Below, one piece after another: positions 52,087-60,169 of a DNA stretch of 64,000 bases (positions are counted from its first letter, which is position 1; each line of letters starts with the position of its first letter). Origin of the DNA: Halopolyspora algeriensis (lineage in GTDB: Bacteria > Actinomycetota > Actinomycetes > Mycobacteriales > Pseudonocardiaceae). Made by a program: the position numbers and the translations under genes. The stretch is from NCBI RefSeq assembly GCF_003337235.1, contig NZ_QPJC01000008.1:1-64000 (forward strand). The letters run 5' to 3'. A model generated the notes under the pieces. That model was not told where the DNA came from. It worked only from the letters and a program-made list of their open reading frames with translations, and ran no database searches.

Positions 52087-52144
52087 GGAAACATCTTCCC
52101 TGCAAAGGAAATATCTTTCGCGCGAGAAGTGTTGTGGGTAGTGT
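52087..52144 (+). promoter_or_regulatory. wrbA promoter with MarR-type operator
   Basis: GGAAACATCTTCCC (52087-52100) and GGAAATATCTTTCG (52107-52120) are direct repeats 20 bp apart. ATCTTTCGCGCGAGAAGT (52113-52130) is an imperfect palindrome that covers the -35 region, and the -10 is TAGTGT (52139-52144). Binding there would block transcription of wrbA. The palindrome resembles the ATCTC-GAGAT class of MarR/MhqR operators. Confidence 0.55.
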
Positions 52145-52221
52145 CCGAGTCGGGTGGAGGTGACCACCCGCAGCGATCCGGCAGGGATCGCAGCACAGAC
52201 ACGACGACAGGAGCGTTACCC

Positions 52222-52836
52222 ATGAGCGAGCCCGTCAAGCTCAGCATCGTCTACTACTCGTCCACCGGCACGATCGCCGAGATCGCGAACACGCTGGTGG
52301 CCGAGGCCGAGGCCGCCGGTGCGCAGGTGCGGCTGCGCAAGGCTCCCGAGCTCGCCCCCGACGCCGCGATCGACTCGAACCCGGCCTGGCGGGCCAACCT
52401 CGAGGCCACCAGCTCGGTACCCGAGGTCACCGCCGACGACGTGGTGTGGGCCGACGCGGTGATCTTCGGTTCGCCGACCCGCTACGGCAACATCGCCGCC
52501 CAGCTCAAGCAGTTCATCGACAGCCTCGGCGGCGAGTGGCAGCAGGGCCTGCTGGCCGACAAGATCTACAGCGGCTTCACCTCGAGCGCGACCCAGCACG
52601 GCGGTCAGGAGTCCACGCTGCTGGCGCTGTACAACACGATCCACCACTTCGGCGGGATCATCGTCAGCCCGGGCTACACCGACGGCTCGAAGTTCGTCGA
52701 CGGCAACCCCTACGGCACCAGCCACGTGGACGCCCAGGGTGAGATCAAGGTCGGCGACGTCACCCGCACGGCCGCGGCCGTGCAGGCCAAGCGCGTGGTC
52801 TCGGTCGCCAAGGCGCTCAAGGACGGCGCCGCCTGA
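52222..52836 (+). CDS. wrbA: NAD(P)H:quinone oxidoreductase, WrbA-type
   Basis: This 204-residue flavodoxin-fold enzyme reduces quinones by two electrons. FMN-site motifs are YYSSTGTIAEIANTLV and FGSPTRYGNIAAQLKQFID, then SSATQHGGQESTLLALYNT. ATG 52222 follows AGGAG. It is the first plus-strand gene opposite the MarR gene and before a ring-cleaving dioxygenase and an esterase, which supports a role in quinone detoxification. Confidence 0.93.
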   Translation: MSEPVKLSIVYYSSTGTIAEIANTLVAEAEAAGAQVRLRKAPELAPDAAIDSNPAWRANLEATSSVPEVTADDVVWADAVIFGSPTRYGNIAAQLKQFIDSLGGEWQQGLLADKIYSGFTSSATQHGGQESTLLALYNTIHHFGGIIVSPGYTDGSKFVDGNPYGTSHVDAQGEIKVGDVTRTAAAVQAKRVVSVAKALKDGAA

Positions 52837-52882
52837 GAGGCTGCCAGTCCGAAGACAGGCATTGAGGCCGCCCGCATCCCTG

Positions 52883-52920
52883 CCCGAGCCGGTCCGGCCT
52901 CCCCGGCCCGGCTCGGGTTT
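52883..52920 (+). terminator. Terminator-like hairpin between wrbA and the dioxygenase gene
   Basis: CCCGAGCCGG (52883-52892) pairs with CCGGCTCGGG (52908-52917), followed by TTT. It may end some wrbA transcripts, so the last two genes could be read at a lower level or from their own promoter. Confidence 0.6.
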
Positions 52921-52982
52921 CACCACCCGCCGAGGGTCGCGCGCCGCGTGTCCCCCGGTGGCTTCTCAGACCAGGAGCACTC

Positions 52983-53951
52983 ATGTCCATCGCCACTTCC
53001 GGCCTGCACCACGTGACGGCGATCGCGGGCAACCCGCAGCGCAACGCGGACTTCTACCTGAAGACGCTGGGGCTGCGGATGGTCAAGACCACCGTGAACT
53101 TCGACGACCCCGGTACCTACCACCTCTACTACGGTGACGAGTCCGGTCGACCCGGCTCGTTGATGACCTTCTTCCCGTTCGACGGCGCGCCCAGCGGGCG
53201 CCAGGGCACCGGGCAGGCCACCACGACCGCGTTCTCGGTGCCGGAGCACTCGATCGGCTGGTGGAAGCAGCACCTCGAAAGCGTCGGTGTCGACGCCGGC
53301 CGGGTCCACAACCGCGACGGCGAGGACGCGTTGACCTTCCGCGACCCCGACGGGCTCGGGCTGTCGCTGGTCGCACACCCCCAGGGCGATCCGCGCGCGC
53401 CGTGGGACAACGGCGTGGTTCCGGCCGAGCACGGCATCCGCGGCCTGCACTCCGTGACGCTGTCGGTCACGCAGGAGGAAGCCACCGCCGGGATGCTGGA
53501 CGGGCTGGGTTTGCGCCTGGTCTCCGAGGAAGGCAATCGATTCCGGTTCGCCGCGGGCGACGGCGGCCCGGGAGCCTTCGCCGACGTGCTCGTCACCCCG
53601 GGCGCCCCCCAGGGCATGGTCGCCGCGGGCACCGTGCACCACGTCGCCTGGCGTGCTCCCGACCAGCAGACCCAGGCGAACTGGCGCCAGGAACTCGTGG
53701 GCAGCGGCGTGAACGTCACATCCATCTTGGACCGCCAGTACTTCCGGTCCATCTACTTCCGCGAACCCGGCGGAACGCTGCTGGAGATCGCCAGCGACGA
53801 CCCCGGCTTCACCGCCGACGAACCGTTGCTGGAGCTCGGGCGTGCGCTCAAGCTCCCGCCGTGGCTGGAACCGAGCCGCGAGCAGATCGAGGCCGCACTG
53901 CCCTCGCTGAACCTGCCCAGTGAGAACAACCCGGAGACGATGTCGGCATGA
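52983..53951 (+). CDS. Ring-cleaving dioxygenase, VOC fold (MhqO/MhqA-like)
   Basis: This 322-residue protein has two glyoxalase/VOC modules: GLHHVTAIAGNPQRNADFYL (His10 metal ligand), GLHSVTLSVTQEEATAGMLDG (second His) and REPGGTLLEIASDDPGF (Glu ligand). Such enzymes open hydroquinone or catechol rings. It overlaps the esterase by 4 bp. The homologue MhqO/MhqA of Bacillus lies in the MhqR regulon together with an azoreductase and an esterase, the same content as here. Confidence 0.88.
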   Translation: MSIATSGLHHVTAIAGNPQRNADFYLKTLGLRMVKTTVNFDDPGTYHLYYGDESGRPGSLMTFFPFDGAPSGRQGTGQATTTAFSVPEHSIGWWKQHLESVGVDAGRVHNRDGEDALTFRDPDGLGLSLVAHPQGDPRAPWDNGVVPAEHGIRGLHSVTLSVTQEEATAGMLDGLGLRLVSEEGNRFRFAAGDGGPGAFADVLVTPGAPQGMVAAGTVHHVAWRAPDQQTQANWRQELVGSGVNVTSILDRQYFRSIYFREPGGTLLEIASDDPGFTADEPLLELGRALKLPPWLEPSREQIEAALPSLNLPSENNPETMSA

Positions 53952-54589
53952 GTACGACGGACCTGTCCCTGAACCACGGTTTCCGGGAAGGATCGGCGGA
54001 GTCCCCCGTCCTGCTGCTGTTGCACGGCACCGGCGGCAGCCCGCAGGACCTGGTCGGACTGGGCCAGGAGATCAGCCCGGAATCCACGTTGCTGGCACCG
54101 GCGGGCCCGGTCTCGGAGAACGGGGCCGCCCGGTGGTTCCGGCGGCGGGCCGAGGGTGTCTTCGACACCGAGGACGTCATCGCCCGCACGCACCAACTCG
54201 CCGACTTCCTCGAAGAGGCCCGGCAACACTACGGGCTGGGTACCCGGCGGCTCGTGGCCGTCGGATTCTCCAACGGAGCCAACATCGCCGCGGCGCTGAC
54301 CCTGCTGCGGCCGCAAGCGCTCCAGGAGGCCATCCTGTTCGCCGCGATGCTGCCCGTGCCCGAGCCCCCGGCGCACGACCTGGCGGGGACGCGCGTGTTC
54401 CTGTCCAACGGGGAACGCGATCCGATGGCGCCCATGCAGCCTGTCGGTGAACTCGTCACGGCACTCGAACAGCGCGGTGCCCGAGTACGGTCCCACCGGC
54501 ATCCCGGTGGTCACCAGATCACCCGTGAAGGTCTGCAGGAGGCCGTGCAGTGGTTCCGGCACGGCTCCGCCGGGGCCGGAACGCGGTGA
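53948..54589 (+). CDS. Alpha/beta hydrolase, carboxylesterase (MhqD-like)
   Basis: This 213-residue esterase has the nucleophile elbow GFSNG (Ser108), acid NGERDPMAP (Asp158) and base HPGGHQI (His189), and the oxyanion-loop LLLLHGTGGSPQDLVGLGQ. It belongs to the phospholipase/carboxylesterase family found next to ring-cleaving dioxygenases. It overlaps the dioxygenase by 4 bp. It probably hydrolyses the ring-opened products, or conjugates. Confidence 0.9.
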   Translation: MSTTDLSLNHGFREGSAESPVLLLLHGTGGSPQDLVGLGQEISPESTLLAPAGPVSENGAARWFRRRAEGVFDTEDVIARTHQLADFLEEARQHYGLGTRRLVAVGFSNGANIAAALTLLRPQALQEAILFAAMLPVPEPPAHDLAGTRVFLSNGERDPMAPMQPVGELVTALEQRGARVRSHRHPGGHQITREGLQEAVQWFRHGSAGAGTR

Positions 54590-54628
54590 CGTGACCGTCG
54601 CGAATCCTGCCGCCGGCGGGCCGTGGGA

Positions 54629-55336
54629 TCACTTCTCGCGCGGCCGTCCGAGGTTCTGGGTCCAGTAGTGCTCCCACTCGCCGGAGGAATCGCGGACGTA
54701 GCCGACACCGAGTTCGGTGAACGAGCAGTCCATGATGTTCGCGCGATGCTCCGGACTGGTCATCCACTGCCGGAAGGTTTCCTCGGCGGTGTTGTTGCCC
54801 ACCGCGACGTTTTCGCCGACGTAGTTGCTCCGGTACCCGGCGTCCTTGGCTCTCTCGATGTGCCCGAGCCCGGCGCTGCTGCGGTGTGCCAGGAAGTCGT
54901 GCCGAGCCATGTCCCGGCTGTGTGCGCGGGCGGATCGGCTGAGCGCCGGATCGAGCCGCAGAGGTGGGCAGCCGGCGCGGGCTCTGGCCCGGTTGGTCAG
55001 TTCGAGGATGCGATGCTCGGCTCGGGACTGCCGCCCGGCTTCCGCCGACGGATCGGAAGAGCTCACCGAGGACTCCACGGGTGGTCCGGAGGAGCGTATC
55101 GGCGATTCCTCGGGATGTTGCGAGGAATGCGTCGGGGACTCCTCGGGATGCTCTGAAGAGCGCACCGTGGAGGTCACGGTCGGTACCGGTGACTGCTGCG
55201 TGGACTCCACGGGAACCCGGTCCGACTGATGGGCGGGCTCTCCGGAGGGTTCGTGCATGCCGACCAGGACGGCGGCCGTGACCAGTACGGCAGGTACGGC
55301 AACGAGGCTCGTCCGGGCGGGCGGATTCCATCCCAT
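54629..55336 (-). CDS. Secreted CAP-domain (SCP/PR-1) protein
   Basis: This 235-residue exported protein begins with a signal or anchor (TSLVAVPAVLVTAAVLVGMHE). A Ser/Pro/Glu-rich linker with repeats of HPEESP follows. The CAP domain is at the C-terminus: LELTNRARARAGCPPLRLDP, SRDMARHDFLAHRS, GENVAVGNNTAEETFRQWMTSPEHRANIMDC. CAP proteins bind lipids or hydrolyse cell-wall substrates; most bacterial ones have unknown roles. ATG 55336 follows GAGAAGG. Confidence 0.9.
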   Translation of the reverse strand: MGWNPPARTSLVAVPAVLVTAAVLVGMHEPSGEPAHQSDRVPVESTQQSPVPTVTSTVRSSEHPEESPTHSSQHPEESPIRSSGPPVESSVSSSDPSAEAGRQSRAEHRILELTNRARARAGCPPLRLDPALSRSARAHSRDMARHDFLAHRSSAGLGHIERAKDAGYRSNYVGENVAVGNNTAEETFRQWMTSPEHRANIMDCSFTELGVGYVRDSSGEWEHYWTQNLGRPREK

Positions 55337-55511
55337 ACGCGTGACCCTTCTCGCTCGGGGGCCGGAGCGGCACGAAGTCCGGCCCCCCGAGAATTCGCCA
55401 CGAATGGACCAGCCCATACCGCTTGGCCCCCTTCGAGGGACACGTGGCAGAAGGAATTCATGCGGGCGGGTGGCCGCGGCGACGCGAGTTGCAGCGCGGA
55501 TCGGCCCCGGG

Positions 55512-55607
55512 TCAGATCTGCTGCGCGATGATGATGAACAGGGCGGCGATCCACCCCATGATCAGGGTGCACAGGACGGCCAGCTTGTTGGTGACCAGAC
55601 GGGTCAT
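55512..55607 (-). CDS. Small single-span membrane peptide (31 residues)
   Basis: A perfect GGAGGTACC ribosome-binding site 5 nt from an ATG opens a 31-codon frame: TRLVTNKLAVLCTLIMGWIA with ALFIIIAQQI following. It has a polar start and one clear membrane span. Size and ribosome-binding site make it a convincing small protein, although I know no family. It lies 175 bp upstream of the CAP gene on the same strand and may head that operon. Confidence 0.65.
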   Translation of the reverse strand: MTRLVTNKLAVLCTLIMGWIAALFIIIAQQI

Positions 55608-56036
55608 GGCGGTACCTCCGAGAACGTGAGAACGGGTGTGCCCGGACGAGCGCGGGCTCGTCCGCGGGCTTTGCCGGAATTGCCCTCACGATGTGGTCCG
55701 CGGGTGGCACCCGTGCGTGGCGCACACGATCGGCGTGCGCGGCGCGACGGGAATCGCGTCCCACATCGCGCCGGGTTTTCGCCTCGAGGTGCCGGAAGGG
55801 GAACCGGGCAGCCGGTGGTGTCCTGCCGACTGCTCACGATGCGGTACGGCGTGCACGGCTACCTCCCCACGTGTCTCCGTCGGCCTCGTTGCCCGCAGGT
55901 GACCGCTGCGCGCGTGTGGAGGCGAGAGGAACGGACACGGGCGTCTTCTGCCGATGTGCCCCTGCGAAGGTGCCCCCGCCCGGATCGGCCCCGCGCCGTA
56001 TGTCGCGGGCGGGCCGGAATTCGTTACGTTCCATCG
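55608..56036. other. 429-bp region between the small peptide and corA
   Basis: CGGACGAGC-GCGG-GCTCGTCCG (55643-55664) is a strong 9-bp hairpin in the leader of the small-peptide gene on the minus strand. A weak Cys-rich frame on the plus strand is listed separately. Otherwise no gene or promoter is clear. Confidence 0.4.
55636..55902 (+). CDS. Possible Cys-rich small protein
   Basis: The frame from GTG 55636 encodes 88 residues with CxxC (LCRNCPHDVVRG) and a later CxxxCxxC (WCPADCSRCG), a zinc-ribbon-like pattern, and third-position GC is high in its first half. No ribosome-binding site is visible, its start overlaps a hairpin, and no homologue is recognised. It may be spurious. Confidence 0.25.
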   Translation: MCPDERGLVRGLCRNCPHDVVRGWHPCVAHTIGVRGATGIASHIAPGFRLEVPEGEPGSRWCPADCSRCGTACTATSPRVSVGLVARR

Positions 56037-57134
56037 TCACAACCACTTGTTCCGACGGAAGATCTTGAACAGGACCACGCAGGCGATCAGCATCACCAGC
56101 AGCGCGACCGGATATCCGAATTTCCAGTCGGTTTCGGGCATGATCTCGAAGTTCATCCCGTAGACTCCGGCGATCATGGTCGGAGTGGAGATGATCGCCA
56201 CCCACGCCGAGATCTTGCGCATGTCGGTGTTCTGCTGCAGTGTGATCTTGGCCAGTGTGGCGTCGACCAGTGTGGTCAGCAGTTCGTCGAAGGAGGCCAC
56301 CCGCTCGGACACCGTCGTCAGGTGGTCGTCGACATTGCGGAAGTACGAGCGCACCTGTTCCGGAACGGCCGGGGTGTAGCCCTCGGCGAGCCGTTGCAGC
56401 GGTTTGGCCAGGGGCATCACGGCCCGCCGCAGTTCCAGGACCTCGCGCTTCATCAGGTAGATCTGCTCGGCGCCGACCTTGGTGCGCAGGGCGAAGACCT
56501 CGGCCTCGATCCTGTCGATGTCGTCCTGGATGGTCTCGGTGACCTCGAGATAGGTGTCCACCACGTGATCGGCGATTCCGTGCAGCACCGCTGCCGGGCC
56601 GAGAATCATCTGCTCGGGCGTCTGCTCCAGTTCCCGGCGCACCCGGCCCAGGCCCGCGTGCTTGCCGTGTCGCACCGTGATGACGAAGTCACGGCCGACG
56701 AAAGCCATCAGTTCGCCGCTCTCCACGATCTCGCTGTTGGCCGTGAATGTCCGGTTCGCCACGTAGCGGACCGTTTTGAGCACCATGAACAGGGTGTCGC
56801 CGTAGCGCTCCAGCTTGGGGCGCTGGTGCGCGTGCACGGCATCCTCCACCGCGAGCTCGTGCAGCTCGAACGTCTCGGCGATGCCGTTGATCTGGTGCTC
56901 GTCCGGTTCGTGCAGTCCGATCCAGACGAAGCCGGTGCCGCGCCGCCGGACCTCGTCCAGAGCTTCCTCGTGCGTCCAGCGCCCGCCGAGCCGCTCGCCG
57001 TCGATGTAGACGGCGCAGTCCACGACCGACGCCGACAGCGGGGAAGGGGTGGTGGAGGCAAGCGGAGTGCGGTCCGGAGCACGACCGTTGCGGGTGGTGC
57101 GGTTCCGCAGGCCGAGCGAGGGCAGGGTGGGCAC
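56037..57134 (-). CDS. corA: CorA-type magnesium/cobalt channel
   Basis: This 365-residue protein has a long cytoplasmic funnel domain (YIDGERLGGRWTHEEALDEVRR and helices around 170-290) and two C-terminal spans with the selectivity motif YGMNF (about residues 327-331), followed by the KWKFGYPVALLVM-type second span. CorA takes up magnesium. GTG 57134 follows GGAGGT. It lies near the mgtE gene as in mycobacteria. Confidence 0.95.
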   Translation of the reverse strand: MPTLPSLGLRNRTTRNGRAPDRTPLASTTPSPLSASVVDCAVYIDGERLGGRWTHEEALDEVRRRGTGFVWIGLHEPDEHQINGIAETFELHELAVEDAVHAHQRPKLERYGDTLFMVLKTVRYVANRTFTANSEIVESGELMAFVGRDFVITVRHGKHAGLGRVRRELEQTPEQMILGPAAVLHGIADHVVDTYLEVTETIQDDIDRIEAEVFALRTKVGAEQIYLMKREVLELRRAVMPLAKPLQRLAEGYTPAVPEQVRSYFRNVDDHLTTVSERVASFDELLTTLVDATLAKITLQQNTDMRKISAWVAIISTPTMIAGVYGMNFEIMPETDWKFGYPVALLVMLIACVVLFKIFRRNKWL

Positions 57135-57540
57135 GGTGACCTCCAGGAAAGGCGGGGACGGCTGTGCGAGTCGTTCGAGACCGCGGACGCATCCCGGCCG
57201 GAGGCCGTACCGATGTCAGTGCGGACCGATTGCTTCCTGGGTGACCTCGTCGGCGGGGATGCGGCCGGTACTACACGGAGGTGCGCTGTCGGTACTGCTC
57301 GGCACGAATCCTCACCTCCCCGGGGTCGGCCACCTGTGCGGTGGTTCCTTGTCAACCGGGGAGCCACCATACCTCGTCGGTGTGGACACGTCCCCTCGGC
57401 GGCGGCCGGAGTCACACCACGGGCGAAGCGGTGAATCTTCGCTGCGGTGCCCGTGCGCTCCCGGTCCCGGCGTGCTGCGGCCGGCGTCCTCGGGAGGTCC
57501 GATCGGCGGTGGTGGCGTGCGAGGCGGGGACCGGAGTCCG
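57135..57540. other. 406-bp region between corA and the NUDIX gene
   Basis: A consensus -35 TTGACA (57355-57350, minus strand) occurs, but no matching -10 follows at the right distance. A GGTGG-TTCC/GGGG-AGCCACC-type pairing (57340-57368) could act as a terminator of the NUDIX gene, which ends at 57541. No gene is seen. Confidence 0.35.
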
Positions 57541-57969
57541 TCACTCGTCACAGGGCAGGCAGCCCCACTCCCGCAGGAACTCCCCGAGATTTTCGGTGAG
57601 GGTCCTCGCCCGATCGAGTGTGGTGAACGTCGCACGGCCCGCCCACATGGCGTCGGCGGCATCATCACCTGCGCGCAGAGTCCCGTGAGCATCCCGGCAG
57701 AGGTAATCGAGGATCTCGTAGGTGTGTTGCGATCCGTGCCATCGGATCCGGCCCGCGAGGGGGCCGACGGTCACGGAGAGCCCGGTCTCCTCCCGGACTT
57801 CACGCTGTACCGCGACCCGGTCGGTCTCTCCGCGCTCCACCCGTCCGCCGGGGAGGGACCACTTGCCCTGCCCAGGAGAATTGGCCCGCCGAACCAGCAA
57901 CAGCCGGCCCTGCGGGTCGTGGACGACCGCACCGACGCAACGGATCACGGGAGGCTCCGATATGATCAC
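57541..57969 (-). CDS. NUDIX hydrolase
   Basis: This 142-residue MutT/ADP-ribose-type pyrophosphatase has IRCVGAVVHDPQGRLLLVRRA, SLPGGRVERGET and an intact NUDIX box GRVERGE-x7-REVREETG. It hydrolyses nucleoside-diphosphate-linked compounds; the substrate is unknown. The GTG at 57969 is 8 nt after a minus-strand -10 TACGCT (57983-57978), so it is leaderless; GTG 57975 is too near the -10 to be used. Confidence 0.88.
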   Translation of the reverse strand: MIISEPPVIRCVGAVVHDPQGRLLLVRRANSPGQGKWSLPGGRVERGETDRVAVQREVREETGLSVTVGPLAGRIRWHGSQHTYEILDYLCRDAHGTLRAGDDAADAMWAGRATFTTLDRARTLTENLGEFLREWGCLPCDE

Positions 57970-58114
57970 CAACACGTAGCGTAGCGGATTCGGAGCCGAT
58001 CGGGCAGGACTGACCCATGTGCGCGAAAAACCTGCCGTACAGCGGCCGAGTGCGGTACAACGGATCAGCAGGCGCCGGCACGACTACAGGGCATTTCGGA
58101 CGGGGTGCGTCACA

Positions 58115-58276
58115 GTGAACATCAAGAAGATCCTCACCTGGGCCGGGATCGCGTTCCTTCTGTTCTTCCTCATCTCTGCGCCCGCTCAGGCGAGTGAGGT
58201 GGTGAACGGCATTCTCGCCAGTCTCCGCCAGGCCGCTGAAGCGGTGATCACCTTCATGCAGAACCTCTTCCGCTAA
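58115..58276 (+). CDS. Small exported or membrane protein (53 residues)
   Basis: This peptide starts with IKKILTWAGIAFLLFFLISA, a signal-like or membrane segment ending in APAQA, followed by a helical 25-residue part (VVNGILASLRQAAEAVITFM). Similar small proteins precede PH-domain genes in actinobacteria. GTG 58115 follows a GGGGTG. It lies 16 nt before the PH-domain gene, so it is probably co-transcribed. Confidence 0.7.
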   Translation: MNIKKILTWAGIAFLLFFLISAPAQASEVVNGILASLRQAAEAVITFMQNLFR

Positions 58277-58292
58277 AGAACTTCTGGAGGCG

Positions 58293-58868
58293 GTGGCCTT
58301 GTTCGCACCGAGAGATCCCGACGAGTACCTGCTCGACACCGAACGGCGGGTCATCCGGGTTCGCAGGCACTGGGCGTGTCTGGTGTGGGATCTCTTCGAG
58401 GCGGTGGGACTGCTCGTCGGCATCGTGATGGTGTCCTACCTGCTGCCCGAGGGAGCCTGGCTGCCGCAGAACATTCTGTGGTACGGGGGCTTGTTCGTGC
58501 TGATGCGGTTCACGTACCAGATCCTCGACTGGTACGTGGAGCGCATCGTGGTGACGGACAAACGTTTCGTGATCGTGGAGGGCATCTTCACGACCTCGGT
58601 GCAGATGATGCCGATCACCAAGGTCACCGACCTGACCTATCGCCGCACTGTCCCCGGCCGGATGTTGGGCTACGGGACCATGGTCGTGGAGTCGGCCGGG
58701 CAGATCCAGGCGCTGAACAGGATCGAGTACCTGCCCAATCCCGAGCAGGTCTTCGATGCGATCTCCGCGCTCGTGTTCGGTGAGAAGAAGGTCCAGCAGG
58801 ACCGGTTCTCGATGCTCAAGGCCCGGCGTGCCGCGGTGGGGAGGACACGGGCCAAGCTCGGCAAGTAA
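58293..58868 (+). CDS. PH-domain (bPH-type) membrane protein
   Basis: This 191-residue protein has a basic N-terminus (DTERRVIRVRRHWACLVWDLF), two hydrophobic segments (AVGLLVGIVMVSYLL, ILWYGGLFVLMRFTYQIL) and a bacterial PH-like domain (YVERIVVTDKRFVIVEGIFT, DLTYRRTVPGRMLGYGTMVV). Function unknown; such proteins may bind membranes. The stop codon is the start of a 59-bp repeat. Confidence 0.85.
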   Translation: MALFAPRDPDEYLLDTERRVIRVRRHWACLVWDLFEAVGLLVGIVMVSYLLPEGAWLPQNILWYGGLFVLMRFTYQILDWYVERIVVTDKRFVIVEGIFTTSVQMMPITKVTDLTYRRTVPGRMLGYGTMVVESAGQIQALNRIEYLPNPEQVFDAISALVFGEKKVQQDRFSMLKARRAAVGRTRAKLGK

Positions 58869-58926
58869 CTTCTGAGAAGTTGCGTGGATGGGCTTGGGCC
58901 GCGGTGCGGGTGGCGGGACCTCCGGC
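58868..58926 (+). repeat. 59-bp direct repeat, copy 1
   Basis: Identical base for base to 59093-59151. It begins with the odd-centred palindrome ACTTCTGAGAAGT and continues GCGTGGATGGGCTTGGGCC. The first base is the last base of the stop codon of the PH-domain gene. A shorter relative stands at 35661. Confidence 0.9.
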
Positions 58927-59092
58927 TGCGCCTCGCTGCGGTAGCCCCGACATCAGGTAGTCACTCTCCATCACGTCGGGACTGTCCTCGCGAGGCCGTG
59001 CGGCGAAAACCCGCGGCGGTGCCGGCTGCCTCCGTGGAAAAGAAAGCGGCTGACGCCGCTTGCCGAAGCAACCGCACACAGCCGACCGGTCG

Positions 59093-59151
59093 ACTTCTGA
59101 GAAGTTGCGTGGATGGGCTTGGGCCGCGGTGCGGGTGGCGGGACCTCCGGC
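59093..59151 (+). repeat. 59-bp direct repeat, copy 2
   Basis: Perfect copy of 58868-58926, 225 bp downstream. It ends 9 bp before the -10 box of the PHP gene. The 166 bp between the two copies contain no gene; the whole 305-bp gap (58869-59173) is non-coding. Confidence 0.9.
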
Positions 59152-59173
59152 GTCGTCGGCCACACTGGTGGGT

Positions 59174-60046
59174 GTGCGTATTGACCTGCACACCCATTCC
59201 ACCGCCTCCGACGGGACCGACACGCCGGAGGAACTCGTCGCCGTCGCGGTCGAGGCCGGGCTCGACGCCATCGCACTGACCGACCACGACACCACGGCGG
59301 GATGGGCGGCGGCCCAACATGCGGTGCGGCGTTCGGGCCGGGCCGGGCGAATCCGCCTGGTTCCCGGCGCGGAACTGTCGTGCCACTGCCCGGACGGCCG
59401 AGGGAACTCGATCACCGTCCACGTGCTGGCCTACCTGTTCGATCCCCTGTCGCAGGCGCTGGTCGAGGAACAGGCGCGGTTGCGTGCCCGGCGACGGTCA
59501 CGACTGCACGCCATGGCACGACGAATGGCCGAGGACGGATTTCCGGTGGATCCCGAAGCCCTGATGGCGCAACTGCCCGCGGATTCGCCGGGCGGACGCC
59601 CCCACTTGGCACGTGCCCTGATCAACGGCGGAACGGTGGCCAGTGTGGACGAAGCGTTCGCCCGCTACCTGGGATCCGACGGCAGTTACTACCTTCCGAG
59701 AACGGACACTCCCGTGCGGCGTGCCATCGAGATGGTCACCGAGGCGGGTGGTGCCACGGTCCTGGCGCATCCCCTCGCGACCACCCGTGGCCCGACGGTG
59801 ACCGCCGACGTGATCGCCGAACTCGCCGAGTACGGCCTGGCGGGGGTGGAGGTCGACCACCCCGATCACGACGCCCCCGCCCGTGCACGGCTGCGCGCTC
59901 TCGCCGGAGAGCTCGACCTGATCACCACAGGCAGCAGCGACTACCACGGGAGCAACAAGACCATCCGGATCGGGCAGGAGACCACCGATCCGGAGTCCCT
60001 GGAGCGGCTGGCGCAACGCTGCACCGGCAGCGAGATCATCGAATGA
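59174..60046 (+). CDS. PHP-domain phosphoesterase
   Basis: This 290-residue metal-dependent hydrolase has RIDLHTHSTASDGTDTPEEL (first His pair), IALTDHDTTAGW, LVPGAELSCH, TVLAHPLATTRG and SSDYHGSNKTIRIGQ as the PHP motifs. Relatives are 5'-3' exoribonucleases or nucleotide phosphatases (YciV/TrpH-like). GTG 59174 is 7 nt after CACACT (leaderless). A perfect 59-bp repeat lies just upstream. Confidence 0.9.
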   Translation: MRIDLHTHSTASDGTDTPEELVAVAVEAGLDAIALTDHDTTAGWAAAQHAVRRSGRAGRIRLVPGAELSCHCPDGRGNSITVHVLAYLFDPLSQALVEEQARLRARRRSRLHAMARRMAEDGFPVDPEALMAQLPADSPGGRPHLARALINGGTVASVDEAFARYLGSDGSYYLPRTDTPVRRAIEMVTEAGGATVLAHPLATTRGPTVTADVIAELAEYGLAGVEVDHPDHDAPARARLRALAGELDLITTGSSDYHGSNKTIRIGQETTDPESLERLAQRCTGSEIIE

Positions 60047-60169
60047 TCAACCGCACGGCGAGCTCGCCTGCCGAACGCCGCAGTGTTCCCGCAGCGCTCG
60101 CCGTCCCCGGCCGCTGCTGTGGCCGGGGACGATCCGCGGAAGGGCGCAGTACTGCGTAATGTGGTGTGC

